Positions 1 to 6,782 of a stretch of 64,000 bases of DNA are shown here, piece after piece. The position numbers and the translations under genes are program-made. Within the stretch, counting starts at the first letter, position 1, and the number at the start of each line of letters is the position of its first letter. This DNA is from a virus, in IMG/VR virus record IMGVR_UViG_3300021964_000026, positions 1 to 64,000 of that record; one strand, given 5' to 3'. Under the pieces are notes generated by a model. It worked only from the letters and a program-made list of their open reading frames with translations. It did not search any database and was not told the origin of the DNA.

Positions 1-555
1 GATGCCGCTGTTGCTGTGCTGACCAAGGCACAGTCCAACGGGTCGGGTGTCTACATGGACATCAACGGAGGAAAGACCTTCATTGAGCCATCCCAACTCG
101 CCTCCCGTCTCGGCTGGGGCGAGGACTATTGGCTCATGTCTGCCGCCTTTGAGATGCTCCGCATTGCTCCGAAGCGTTCCGTCAACCGAGCCGACCACTT
201 CAACCCGAAGACCGGAAAGCGATACAAGACCCGTCAAGCCTTCTCGGAATTGGTTGCCACCAAGGACCCCACCAAAACCGCTCGCCGTCGCAACTTCTTG
301 AAGCGCATCGCCGCTTTCATCATCACCGAGTCGGGGGCCAACTTCTACAACCACCGCTTCGCTTACTACATCACCGATGAAGCCGCCGAGGACATCCACG
401 CCGCCATTCACCTCAACACCGAGGTGGCCTCATCCAAGGTCATTGGTGGCAAAGCCGCTTCATGGCTGTGGCCCTACGAAGAAGCCAATTGGAAGAGCAA
501 CGGCTCCAAGGCCGAAGCCGCCCCCACCGGTGGCTTCTCCCTCAACGACCTTTGA
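1..555 (+). CDS. Hypothetical protein, 5' end cut by the window edge
   Basis: The reading frame is open back to base 1, so the N terminus lies outside the window; the GTG at 16 is only the first internal start-like codon. About 185 residues are visible. The middle is basic (several RR, KR and KK pairs around residues 55-105) and the last residues are GGFSLNDL after a Lys/Ala-rich linker. A short acidic/hydrophobic tip of this kind occurs in single-stranded DNA binding proteins, but nothing else supports that role. I do not recognise the family. It is the last gene of its transcript, followed by a clear terminator. Confidence 0.75.
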   Translation, partial: DAAVAVLTKAQSNGSGVYMDINGGKTFIEPSQLASRLGWGEDYWLMSAAFEMLRIAPKRSVNRADHFNPKTGKRYKTRQAFSELVATKDPTKTARRRNFLKRIAAFIITESGANFYNHRFAYYITDEAAEDIHAAIHLNTEVASSKVIGGKAASWLWPYEEANWKSNGSKAEAAPTGGFSLNDL

Positions 556-632
556 GGCGACACAGTAGCCCAACCAACGGACACACCCAACCATTCACGC
601 TGGCCCAGCGACACAGGGCCACCCACCGGAGG

Positions 633-673
633 CCGTCCCCGCTTCGGCGGGGTCGGCTTCCACCTTTTTTTTT
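633..673 (+). terminator. Hairpin plus T-run terminator
   Basis: A six-pair GC stem (CCCCGC at 637-642 with GCGGGG at 647-652) closes a TTCG tetraloop, an exceptionally stable RNA hairpin, and can be extended by flanking pairs. Nine T residues follow at 665-673. It lies 80 bases after the stop of the truncated first gene. Archaeal termination mainly needs the U-tract; the hairpin may add pausing or 3'-end protection. Confidence 0.75.
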
Positions 674-989
674 ATGTCTCACAACGGCTGTGCTACCGCT
701 TCGCCGTTGCTCTCTCTTGACATAAAAAACAAGGTTCACGCCGACCGTATGGTTGGAGACTCGCGTCTATCCTATGTTCTCCATCAGCGAGAATATCTCA
801 TGCTCTCGTCAAGCACGCACGATTCTTCATGCCCTTGACATATCACCTGTCGCTGTTCAAGCGACGCTTCACATTCACCTCGTAGCATTTCCCTCTCCCG
901 CTACGCTCATGTAGCCTCGTGCTACCTCAACATTTGACACCGCGTCTATTCACAATCACAACACGACTCTTCTCGCGAATCTTACGCAC
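674..989. other. Non-coding region with a cluster of hairpins
   Basis: With the terminator and promoter beside it, this forms the longest gene-free stretch in the window. I find no convincing ORF or tRNA. Four short inverted repeats follow one another: CGAGA/TCTCG (788-792/804-808), GTCGC/GCGAC (849-853/861-865), CGTAGC/GCTACG (881-886/900-905) and GTAGC/GCTAC (911-915/921-925). TTGACATA occurs at 717 and 835. The region could be a structured leader, a small RNA or a replication origin; the sequence alone does not decide. Confidence 0.45.
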
Positions 990-1041
990 TTCTAATAAGA
1001 ATAATATAATCTATTTCTATAATAAGAATCCAATAATAACA
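990..1041 (+). promoter_or_regulatory. AT-rich promoter of the first rightward operon
   Basis: An almost GC-free stretch in a roughly 50% GC genome ends just before the first gene of the operon and contains several TATA-like words (AATATAAT, TATAATAA). A closely similar stretch occurs once more, upstream of the replisome operon at 20151-20209. Two copies at the heads of the two rightward operons suggest a virus-specific promoter read by the archaeal TBP/TFB machinery. The transcription start is not determined. Confidence 0.6.
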
Positions 1042-1058
1042 AGAAAGGAATGAAAGAC

Positions 1059-2663
1059 ATGACATTGAACATCGGAAACATAACCATTGACAGCACCCAC
1101 ACCAGCGACGACATCCCGTTGCTTGACATCGGGACCATCAACACCTCAACCTTTGAGGATGTGATGAGCATTGAGGTTCAAGCGAAAATGCGAGCAAGCC
1201 TCCCATCCAACCGAACAGGTGAGCAGTTGCTTGAAGGTGCGAGGGAGTGGCAAGCGCGAGCCTACAACATGTGGCTTGGCCTATCCAAGAAGCGCATGTG
1301 TGTCAAGGCGGCAACAGGTGCAGGTAAGACTCGTCTCGCCACCACCATCATTCACAATTGGTTGACCGACCAAGCGCATGCTGTTCCCAACAAGCGACAG
1401 ACCGTTGTGTTTGTCGTTCCCTCCAAGTCCCTGCTGATACAGACCAAGCAAACCCTTCTCGCTTGGGACTTGAGCATCGGCCTCATCGGTGGCGGCTACA
1501 AGCAGACCTCTCCCAACAAGGATGTCTACATCACCACCTACAACTCCCTTCACAAAGTGTCCTCGCTCAAGCACATCAAGGAAGCGAATGTCCTTCTCGT
1601 TCTTGACGAATGTCATCGGGCAGGTGGAGAGAAAGCACTCGCGAAACTCAAGAAGTTTCAAGGCAATGCTTGTCTTCTCCTTAGCGCAACACCAAACCGT
1701 AGCGATGGCGTTTGTGTCATGCACGAGATGAACACCCACCCCGAAGGCGCACCTTGTAGTGGTGGCGACAGTTGCAAAGCGGGTATTCACTTTGAGTTGT
1801 CCCTCATTGAAGGCATCAAACAATCACGCAACGGTGATGACGCGTTGGACTTTACCTTCCACATCGTGCATTGCACCATGACTCCTGCCGAACAGATTGA
1901 ATACGACGATTTGAGTGAGCGCATCAGCAAAAAATATCACAAGTGCTACAAGATGGTCAGCGAATCCTACGGTGGCAACCCACACAACCTGTTTGACCGA
2001 TGCAATTGGTCGCTTCCACCCAATGTCAAGCGCGAGTTGGCAATCTATCAAGCCCTGTGCAATCAGCGTAAGCGACTGATGAACGACATGGACTCTCGCT
2101 ATGACTACGCACAACAAATCCTCAACCTTTCCATTGGGCGCAAGTCTGCGCTCTTCCATGAAACCATCTTCGGTATTGAACGCCTTCACGGTATGTGCAT
2201 GGAGTTGGGTATCCATCCCCATGTCTACCACAGCGGAGTCAGCGAGTTGCCTCCCGATGTGTTCATCACTTACCCCGAACTCAACAACCCATCATTCATC
2301 CGACGCTTCTCCCAATGGGGCGACGAGTCCGACAAAGAGTTGCGACGATGGATGCGCTCTCCATCCGACGCGCTTCTCACATGCAAGTCGTTGAAGGAGG
2401 GTTTCAATGCACCCGATTTATCAGTCCTCGTAATGATGAGCGGAACAAATCAAGTGCGCTCTCGTGTTCAAACCATTGGTCGTGCTTTCCGAGGCACAGG
2501 CCACAAAGACATCGTGATGTTTGTCTATCCCAGCGGAGACAGCGAGCGACCAAGCGGTGATGAACGCTCACTCTCGCAACTCATTCACGATACAGGCACA
2601 CCCGCCGAGAACATCGCATGGCACACCAACGGGCTGAACCCAGCCCATTTCATAGTCCAATGA
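1059..2663 (+). CDS. SF2 DNA/RNA helicase (DECH box) with N-terminal LDIG-type motif
   Basis: A 534-residue superfamily 2 ATP-dependent translocase. Visible motifs: Walker A ATGAGKT (about residues 84-91), DECH at 183-186, SATPNR as motif III, and QTIGRAFRG near residue 471 as motif VI. A Cys-bearing insert follows motif III. The first ~35 residues carry two copies of a hydrophobic/acidic motif (NIGNITID, LDIGTIN) also present in two other proteins of this operon. I prefer the ATG at 1059 over 1050 because AAGGA at 1045-1049 is correctly spaced only from the later one. It probably remodels DNA or RNA during infection; the exact substrate is unknown. Confidence 0.88.
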   Translation: MTLNIGNITIDSTHTSDDIPLLDIGTINTSTFEDVMSIEVQAKMRASLPSNRTGEQLLEGAREWQARAYNMWLGLSKKRMCVKAATGAGKTRLATTIIHNWLTDQAHAVPNKRQTVVFVVPSKSLLIQTKQTLLAWDLSIGLIGGGYKQTSPNKDVYITTYNSLHKVSSLKHIKEANVLLVLDECHRAGGEKALAKLKKFQGNACLLLSATPNRSDGVCVMHEMNTHPEGAPCSGGDSCKAGIHFELSLIEGIKQSRNGDDALDFTFHIVHCTMTPAEQIEYDDLSERISKKYHKCYKMVSESYGGNPHNLFDRCNWSLPPNVKRELAIYQALCNQRKRLMNDMDSRYDYAQQILNLSIGRKSALFHETIFGIERLHGMCMELGIHPHVYHSGVSELPPDVFITYPELNNPSFIRRFSQWGDESDKELRRWMRSPSDALLTCKSLKEGFNAPDLSVLVMMSGTNQVRSRVQTIGRAFRGTGHKDIVMFVYPSGDSERPSGDERSLSQLIHDTGTPAENIAWHTNGLNPAHFIVQ

Positions 2664-2691
2664 GACAAACAAAAAAAACAAGGTGAAAAAT

Positions 2692-3099
2692 ATGAACCAA
2701 GAAAAACAATACCAACCAGCAGGTTGCATGACAGAACGCGAAGCAGTTGAGCGACTTGCTCAACGCCGATACAAGACACGCCAAGAGCGAGGTTTCGCTC
2801 ACCCCCAAGCGCGACCAAGCATTACTTTTGAGAATGCTGAAGGCCACAAGATGAAAGCATGGCGAAGCAAGCACGCTGTCCATGTGCGACGAGTCGGAAC
2901 GAGCGTTTGCGCTACGGTGACTTACAACCTTCCTCGCACACACACCACCGATGTGCCGAAGTCTTCGCCCTTCGCTGGCTGGACTGTCATTGAACTCCGA
3001 AGAGAGTGCCGTTTCCTCGGCCTCAAAGTGAGTGGAAACAAGAGCCAACTCTTCCGCCGCCTCAACAACAACCTCCACCTCCGAGGTGAAGAAGAATGA
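2692..3099 (+). CDS. Small basic protein with C-terminal SAP domain
   Basis: 135 residues from the ATG at 2692, preceded by AAGGTGA; the GTG at 2683 lies inside that binding site. Residues ~98-130 form a SAP motif (WTVIELRRECRFLGLKVSG followed by NKSQLFRRL), a helix-extended-loop-helix that binds DNA in many viral and eukaryotic proteins. The rest is basic and unrecognised. It ends RGEEE through an embedded ribosome binding site and overlaps the next gene by four bases. A second SAP protein lies in the virion block at 61677-62078. Confidence 0.75.
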   Translation: MNQEKQYQPAGCMTEREAVERLAQRRYKTRQERGFAHPQARPSITFENAEGHKMKAWRSKHAVHVRRVGTSVCATVTYNLPRTHTTDVPKSSPFAGWTVIELRRECRFLGLKVSGNKSQLFRRLNNNLHLRGEEE

Positions 3100-3593
3100 G
3101 CGATGACATTCGTTCCTTCACCGTTCACCCCATCATCCTCACCCACAGCGGTGCGCGTGTTGAAGAACCACGACGCATGACTCATCGTGAAGTTGTCAAC
3201 TTCATGAACGCAACCAACGAATCAACAGGTGTCGGCGTTCGCTTCGCGCTTACCGGCGAGAGAGCGAAAGTCATTGCTCGTCAACACGACATTGACAATG
3301 GCCTCCAAGTGATGCGCTTCTTCAAAGTCTGCTTCCGACATGAAGGTGCAGACTACACCACCACCATCACCGTTCCCACCAGCGAAAGACTCTACCTCGC
3401 TGGGGGTTGTGCATTCTACATCCCTGCGGGTGCTGACTACCGCGAGATGGAACATGTTCTCAACCTCCGACGGAAAGCCTCGCTCAAACTCGCCATGCAA
3501 TCCATGTTCGCTGAAGAAACGCGCTACGCTGATTGGCTCGTTGAGGAATCAAACCTCATTGTCATTGATGAAGTTGAGGGTGATGACCAATGA
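3096..3593 (+). CDS. Hypothetical protein, 165 aa
   Basis: No family recognised. It is a mixed alpha/beta sequence without membrane segments or Cys clusters; the middle (residues ~65-115) alternates hydrophobic residues as in beta strands and the C terminus is acidic (EVEGDDQ). It overlaps both neighbours by the ATGA arrangement, so it is translationally coupled in the helicase-to-DUF932 operon. Confidence 0.8.
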   Translation: MSDDIRSFTVHPIILTHSGARVEEPRRMTHREVVNFMNATNESTGVGVRFALTGERAKVIARQHDIDNGLQVMRFFKVCFRHEGADYTTTITVPTSERLYLAGGCAFYIPAGADYREMEHVLNLRRKASLKLAMQSMFAEETRYADWLVEESNLIVIDEVEGDDQ

Positions 3594-3778
3594 GCGACAA
3601 GCCAAACATCACCGTCATCACCGATGAGTGCATCTACGAAGAGTTTGGAGATGTCTCAACCCAAGCCGTTCTTCCACGCGACTTTCACAAAGCGTGGAGA
3701 CAGGCACAAAAAGCGCGCAAGATGATGCGCATTCACAGTCCACAGGACACCAAGAAAAACAAGGAGGAAAAACAATGA
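3590..3778 (+). CDS. Small hypothetical protein, 62 aa
   Basis: Short acidic N-terminal half and basic, Lys-rich C-terminal half (AWRQAQKARKMMRIHS, then a KK/EE tail). Starts at an ATGA overlap with the preceding gene and ends in an AAGGAGG ribosome binding site for the next. Function unknown; coupling on both sides and good codon use support it as real. Confidence 0.7.
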   Translation: MSDKPNITVITDECIYEEFGDVSTQAVLPRDFHKAWRQAQKARKMMRIHSPQDTKKNKEEKQ

Positions 3779-4194
3779 CCCCGAAACCCAAGACCAAGAA
3801 GCCCCACAACCCGAAGCACCGCCGCGTCTCGTTCCGCAAGGCACGACTGATGCGCGAAGCAGAAGCCAAGATGCCGCGCCTTGATTGCGGTTGCATTGAC
3901 TACAACGACGACGCGTTTGTCGGTTGTGAATCGTGCGGCTACAAGTCATGCCTTGACCACCACCACATTGACAGCACCCCTGCGAATGTGGATGATTGGA
4001 AATGCAAAGAAGGCTACGGATGCAAGTCGCACTACAACTGCACGCGCTGTGGACACATGGGTGAGAACAACCTCGTTCACGAAGTCGGCATGGTCTGTGA
4101 TGGTTGCATGACCAAAGAAGATTGGCGTGTTTGGGACTTGGAGAACCGCAAGTCCAACCCCGACTCATACGACTCACGAGGTGAAGAAGAATGA
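3775..4194 (+). CDS. Zinc-binding protein with multiple Cys/His pairs
   Basis: 139 residues from the ATG at 3775, which follows AAGGAGG at ideal spacing. A very basic N terminus (Pro/Lys/Arg, residues 1-35) is followed by about ten cysteines and several histidines: DCGCIDY, GCESCGYKSC, an HHH cluster, CTRCGH and CDGC. This implies two or three zinc sites of ribbon or treble-clef type. It ends SRGEEE. A nucleic-acid or protein adaptor role is plausible but not shown. Confidence 0.75.
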   Translation: MTPKPKTKKPHNPKHRRVSFRKARLMREAEAKMPRLDCGCIDYNDDAFVGCESCGYKSCLDHHHIDSTPANVDDWKCKEGYGCKSHYNCTRCGHMGENNLVHEVGMVCDGCMTKEDWRVWDLENRKSNPDSYDSRGEEE

Positions 4195-4544
4195 TTGCAG
4201 ACCGACGCGAACCTCATGAAATGGAAGCGCGCATCTTTGTCGTCATGCACGACAAGTTTCTCAGCGGTTTCGGACATGCCCCTTCTCGCTCATTCCTTGT
4301 TGTCGCATGCCCCACCACCAGCCTCGCTGAACAAGTGGCTTATCATGCGGAGAACCGACGCACCGAGATGAGGCGCGTCAGCATTCGCTACGGCACACTC
4401 AAGAGCGCACTCTCATCACGCCGACTACGCGGTGGCGACCATGCCTCCGTCATCGGTGTTGATTCTCATTGGCTCGGCTGGCCTTTCAACGAGGCCAACG
4501 AGTCGTCAATCAAAACCCAATGGAACAAGGAGGAATCCGAATGA
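4191..4544 (+). CDS. Hypothetical protein, 117 aa
   Basis: No recognised family. A beta-rich start (EARIFVVMHDKFLSGFGH) and a central helix (TTSLAEQVAYHAENRRTEM) suggest a compact alpha/beta domain. It overlaps the upstream zinc protein and the downstream gene by ATGA junctions. No Cys cluster or membrane segment. Confidence 0.75.
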   Translation: MIADRREPHEMEARIFVVMHDKFLSGFGHAPSRSFLVVACPTTSLAEQVAYHAENRRTEMRRVSIRYGTLKSALSSRRLRGGDHASVIGVDSHWLGWPFNEANESSIKTQWNKEESE

Positions 4545-5383
4545 AGAAACCATACCAAAAGAAATACCGACCCAACCAGCCCGAAGACCTGCACAGCAAC
4601 GGAAAAGTCAACCGACTCGCTTTCGTTTCGCGCATCGTCAACACCGAGAACAAACACCTGTCCGTCAAGGAAGCGTGGTCATTGACCAACAAGCGCGACG
4701 CCAAAGACATCGGACTCACCCAAACACGATTCGGTGCGGCACTCTCCGCCGCCGTTCGTAGTGGCCGACTTGACAAGACGCGAATCCAAGAGACTCCCAC
4801 GAAGACTGTTGTTGTGTTCCACCCAATCAACATGAAGCCGATGGGTCTTGACATTCCTGTTCCTCTCTACACGCGGGACACCACCAACGACAACGATGTG
4901 TTCACCTTTGACGACGACGACGACCTCTCTACCTTTGATGACTACGAACAGGCAGAAGCGGCAGTCAACAGCAAGCCCGATGCTGTCAAGGTTGCCGAGC
5001 AGGTCATCGCTGGACTCCCTGCCGATGGCCCAACTGTCTCCGACACTCCCCCCACTTTGGATGCGTTCTCCTTCAACGAAGACGAACCGAAGGAAGACTT
5101 TGTGGACTACATGGAAAGGCGGAAGAAAGAAAACGATGAGGCAGAAGAGGCGCGTCTCGCTGGACTCTCTTCTACCATCCAACACCACTTCACAGCGGAA
5201 CAGTTGCTTGACACACTCAACGCATTGAACCCCAACCTCCATGATGATGTTCTTGTCGCAGTCTACGAAGCACTCGGCAAGCCTGTCTATGATGGACTCG
5301 GCTCGCTTCTTGAACCACTACCGCGCAAGACTGAACACATGTCTTGGGCTTTCATCAACGGAAACTTGGTGGTGAAGCAATGA
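4541..5383 (+). CDS. Hypothetical acidic protein with possible N-terminal winged helix
   Basis: 280 residues from the ATG at 4541 after AAGGAGGA. Residues ~25-75 look like a small helical DNA-binding domain with a turn and a basic recognition helix (TRFGAALSAAVRSGRLDKTR). The middle is strongly acidic, including a run of five Asp encoded by a GAC repeat, and probably disordered. The C-terminal ~60 residues are helical again. This may be a regulator or a scaffold that bridges DNA and protein partners. The family is not recognised. Confidence 0.7.
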   Translation: MKKPYQKKYRPNQPEDLHSNGKVNRLAFVSRIVNTENKHLSVKEAWSLTNKRDAKDIGLTQTRFGAALSAAVRSGRLDKTRIQETPTKTVVVFHPINMKPMGLDIPVPLYTRDTTNDNDVFTFDDDDDLSTFDDYEQAEAAVNSKPDAVKVAEQVIAGLPADGPTVSDTPPTLDAFSFNEDEPKEDFVDYMERRKKENDEAEEARLAGLSSTIQHHFTAEQLLDTLNALNPNLHDDVLVAVYEALGKPVYDGLGSLLEPLPRKTEHMSWAFINGNLVVKQ

Positions 5384-5643
5384 AGCCAACACCAATCCCC
5401 GAAGACGGCTGGACTGACGCTGACATCGGACGCGAAGTGGTTCTCAAGATGCCTCACGGCACGCTTGTTCAAGACCGCATCGTGTTCATCAACACTCACG
5501 ACGGTGGACAATACATCGGTCCCGCGACAGAACTCGGTGCGCTTGCCGCACGCATGAGTTATGTCATTCCCATTCTCCTTGAGCATGATGCTTTCATCAT
5601 GAGCATGGACGACGACACAGAAAAACAAGGTGATGAACAATGA
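5380..5643 (+). CDS. Small hypothetical protein, 87 aa
   Basis: Starts at the ATG overlapping the previous stop, with GGTGA just upstream. A beta-rich core (REVVLKMPHGTLVQDRIVF) and an acidic C-terminal tail are visible. Ends with the GDEQ/ATGA junction typical of this operon. Function unknown. Confidence 0.7.
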   Translation: MKPTPIPEDGWTDADIGREVVLKMPHGTLVQDRIVFINTHDGGQYIGPATELGALAARMSYVIPILLEHDAFIMSMDDDTEKQGDEQ

Positions 5644-6044
5644 CCCCCGAAGAAGAACAATGGAGAAACAATACCCTGCAACGCATTGCTGTTGATATGC
5701 TGACGCGCATTGACAGCGGCGCACGAATGACCAGCGACGGCATCGCTCGCTACATGATGGACTTGGTTGCCAACTACGGCTACACCTCTTACGAAGAAGT
5801 GGCGAAGCGCGTGCTTGCAATCTTTCATTCAAACCCCGACAACTTCTGTGGTGATACCCCACTACGGTATCACAACCTCACGCTTGTGTGGCGAGAGCAA
5901 TTCCCCGAATCCTACGAAGCACATCAACAACGACTACGCGCACAGCAGGGCTTGGACAAGGTGAACAAGACCGTTGTTGACATGATGATGGATGACATGA
6001 GTCGCGGCTTCGTCGGCTTTGAACCAACGGAGGGAAGCGAATGA
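5640..6044 (+). CDS. Hypothetical helical protein, 134 aa
   Basis: Mostly helical, beginning MTPEEEQWRNNTLQRIAVDM and ending with a Met-rich helix (KTVVDMMMDDMSRGF). No motif allows a function call. It is coupled by ATGA overlaps to both neighbours. Confidence 0.72.
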   Translation: MTPEEEQWRNNTLQRIAVDMLTRIDSGARMTSDGIARYMMDLVANYGYTSYEEVAKRVLAIFHSNPDNFCGDTPLRYHNLTLVWREQFPESYEAHQQRLRAQQGLDKVNKTVVDMMMDDMSRGFVGFEPTEGSE

Positions 6045-6595
6045 CCTTCAACCAAGACAACTTCAACCTGCTCATCAGCGACAAGCGCACCGTCATCTCG
6101 TTCACCAACAACGACGCTGGAAACGGTAAGCGCAACATCATCATGGATGCAATCATCCGACCACACTCGTTCCTTCTCAACGAGAAGAAGACGGGCATCA
6201 TCAATCCGCACCGAAGCATGTCCAACATTCCTGTTGAATATGTCCGCGCTTGTCCACGATGTCATGATGATTGGTTCCCTGTTCAGCAAACCTACACGAG
6301 TGGAAAAGCAGACTACACGACTTACACCTGCGCCAACAAGTGCGGTGTTTCAATCTGCGATGACACCTTCAATCGTTTCAGTCCGCGCGGTATCAAAGTT
6401 GATAAACCCTCAACGACAGGAGAAACTATGGCGCGCGCCACAGAAACATTCACACTTGACATCGGCGACATCACAATTGATGTTGGCGACATCACAATTG
6501 ACTTGGGCGGAGTTGACTCCGCGCAAGACGAACCCACCATCGTGAACACCGATGTTCTTGACATCGGAGACATCACCATCGGAGGTGAGGAATGA
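6041..6595 (+). CDS. Zinc-ribbon protein with C-terminal LDIGDITID repeats
   Basis: 184 residues. The middle has a CPRC...CANKCGVSIC zinc ribbon (residues ~71-107). The last ~45 residues hold the repeated motif LDIGDITID / VGDITIDLGG and a final LDIGDITIGG. An in-frame ATG at 6428 follows AGGAGA at good spacing, so a 55-residue form made almost only of the repeats could also be produced. Related repeats occur in the SF2 helicase at the start of the operon and in the DUF932 protein that follows, suggesting a shared interaction element. Confidence 0.75.
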   Translation: MTFNQDNFNLLISDKRTVISFTNNDAGNGKRNIIMDAIIRPHSFLLNEKKTGIINPHRSMSNIPVEYVRACPRCHDDWFPVQQTYTSGKADYTTYTCANKCGVSICDDTFNRFSPRGIKVDKPSTTGETMARATETFTLDIGDITIDVGDITIDLGGVDSAQDEPTIVNTDVLDIGDITIGGEE

Positions 6596-6780
6596 TGCGT
6601 CGCTTTGAAACAGCAACCAATTCAAAAGACGACGCGTTCTTTTACATTCACATCGTTCACGACGAAGAAAAAGAACAACAACAACAACTCAATGACTTCA
6701 AGAAAGTCATTGAGATATATTGCGAGAACTTGAAGTCTCGCACATCACAGTCCAACGGACACAAAACAAAGGAGGCCTAA
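6592..6780 (+). CDS. Small hypothetical protein, 62 aa, Gln/Glu-rich helix
   Basis: Begins in the ATGATG junction after GGAGGTGAGG. A Glu/Lys/Gln-rich stretch (DEEKEQQQQLNDFKKV) should form a charged helix, possibly a coiled coil. Ends in AAAGGAGG, the ribosome binding site of the DUF932 gene. No function assigned. Confidence 0.65.
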   Translation: MMRRFETATNSKDDAFFYIHIVHDEEKEQQQQLNDFKKVIEIYCENLKSRTSQSNGHKTKEA

Positions 6781-6782
6781 AA

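Noticed and set aside
542-739. Leftward ORF of 65 codons across the first terminator
   Set aside because: Runs through the hairpin and T-tract, has no ribosome binding site and has low-complexity Arg-rich composition.
717-842. Bacterial -35-like TTGACA boxes
   Set aside because: No matching -10 at the right distance, the replication genes point to an archaeal host, and TTGACAT is frequent here because Leu-Asp-Ile is written CTTGACAT to avoid TCGA.
674-1058. Possible tRNA gene in the non-coding region
   Set aside because: No T-arm consensus (GGTTCRA) on either strand and no acceptor/anticodon arm pairing; the hairpins do not form a cloverleaf.
1281-1823. 180-codon leftward ORF opposite the SF2 helicase
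   Set aside because: Covers the helicase motifs on the opposite strand, has no start signals and no recognisable protein pattern.
3628-3774. N-terminal extension of the zinc protein at 3775
   Set aside because: The extension lies within the preceding coupled gene in another frame, and AAGGAGG is spaced for the ATG at 3775.
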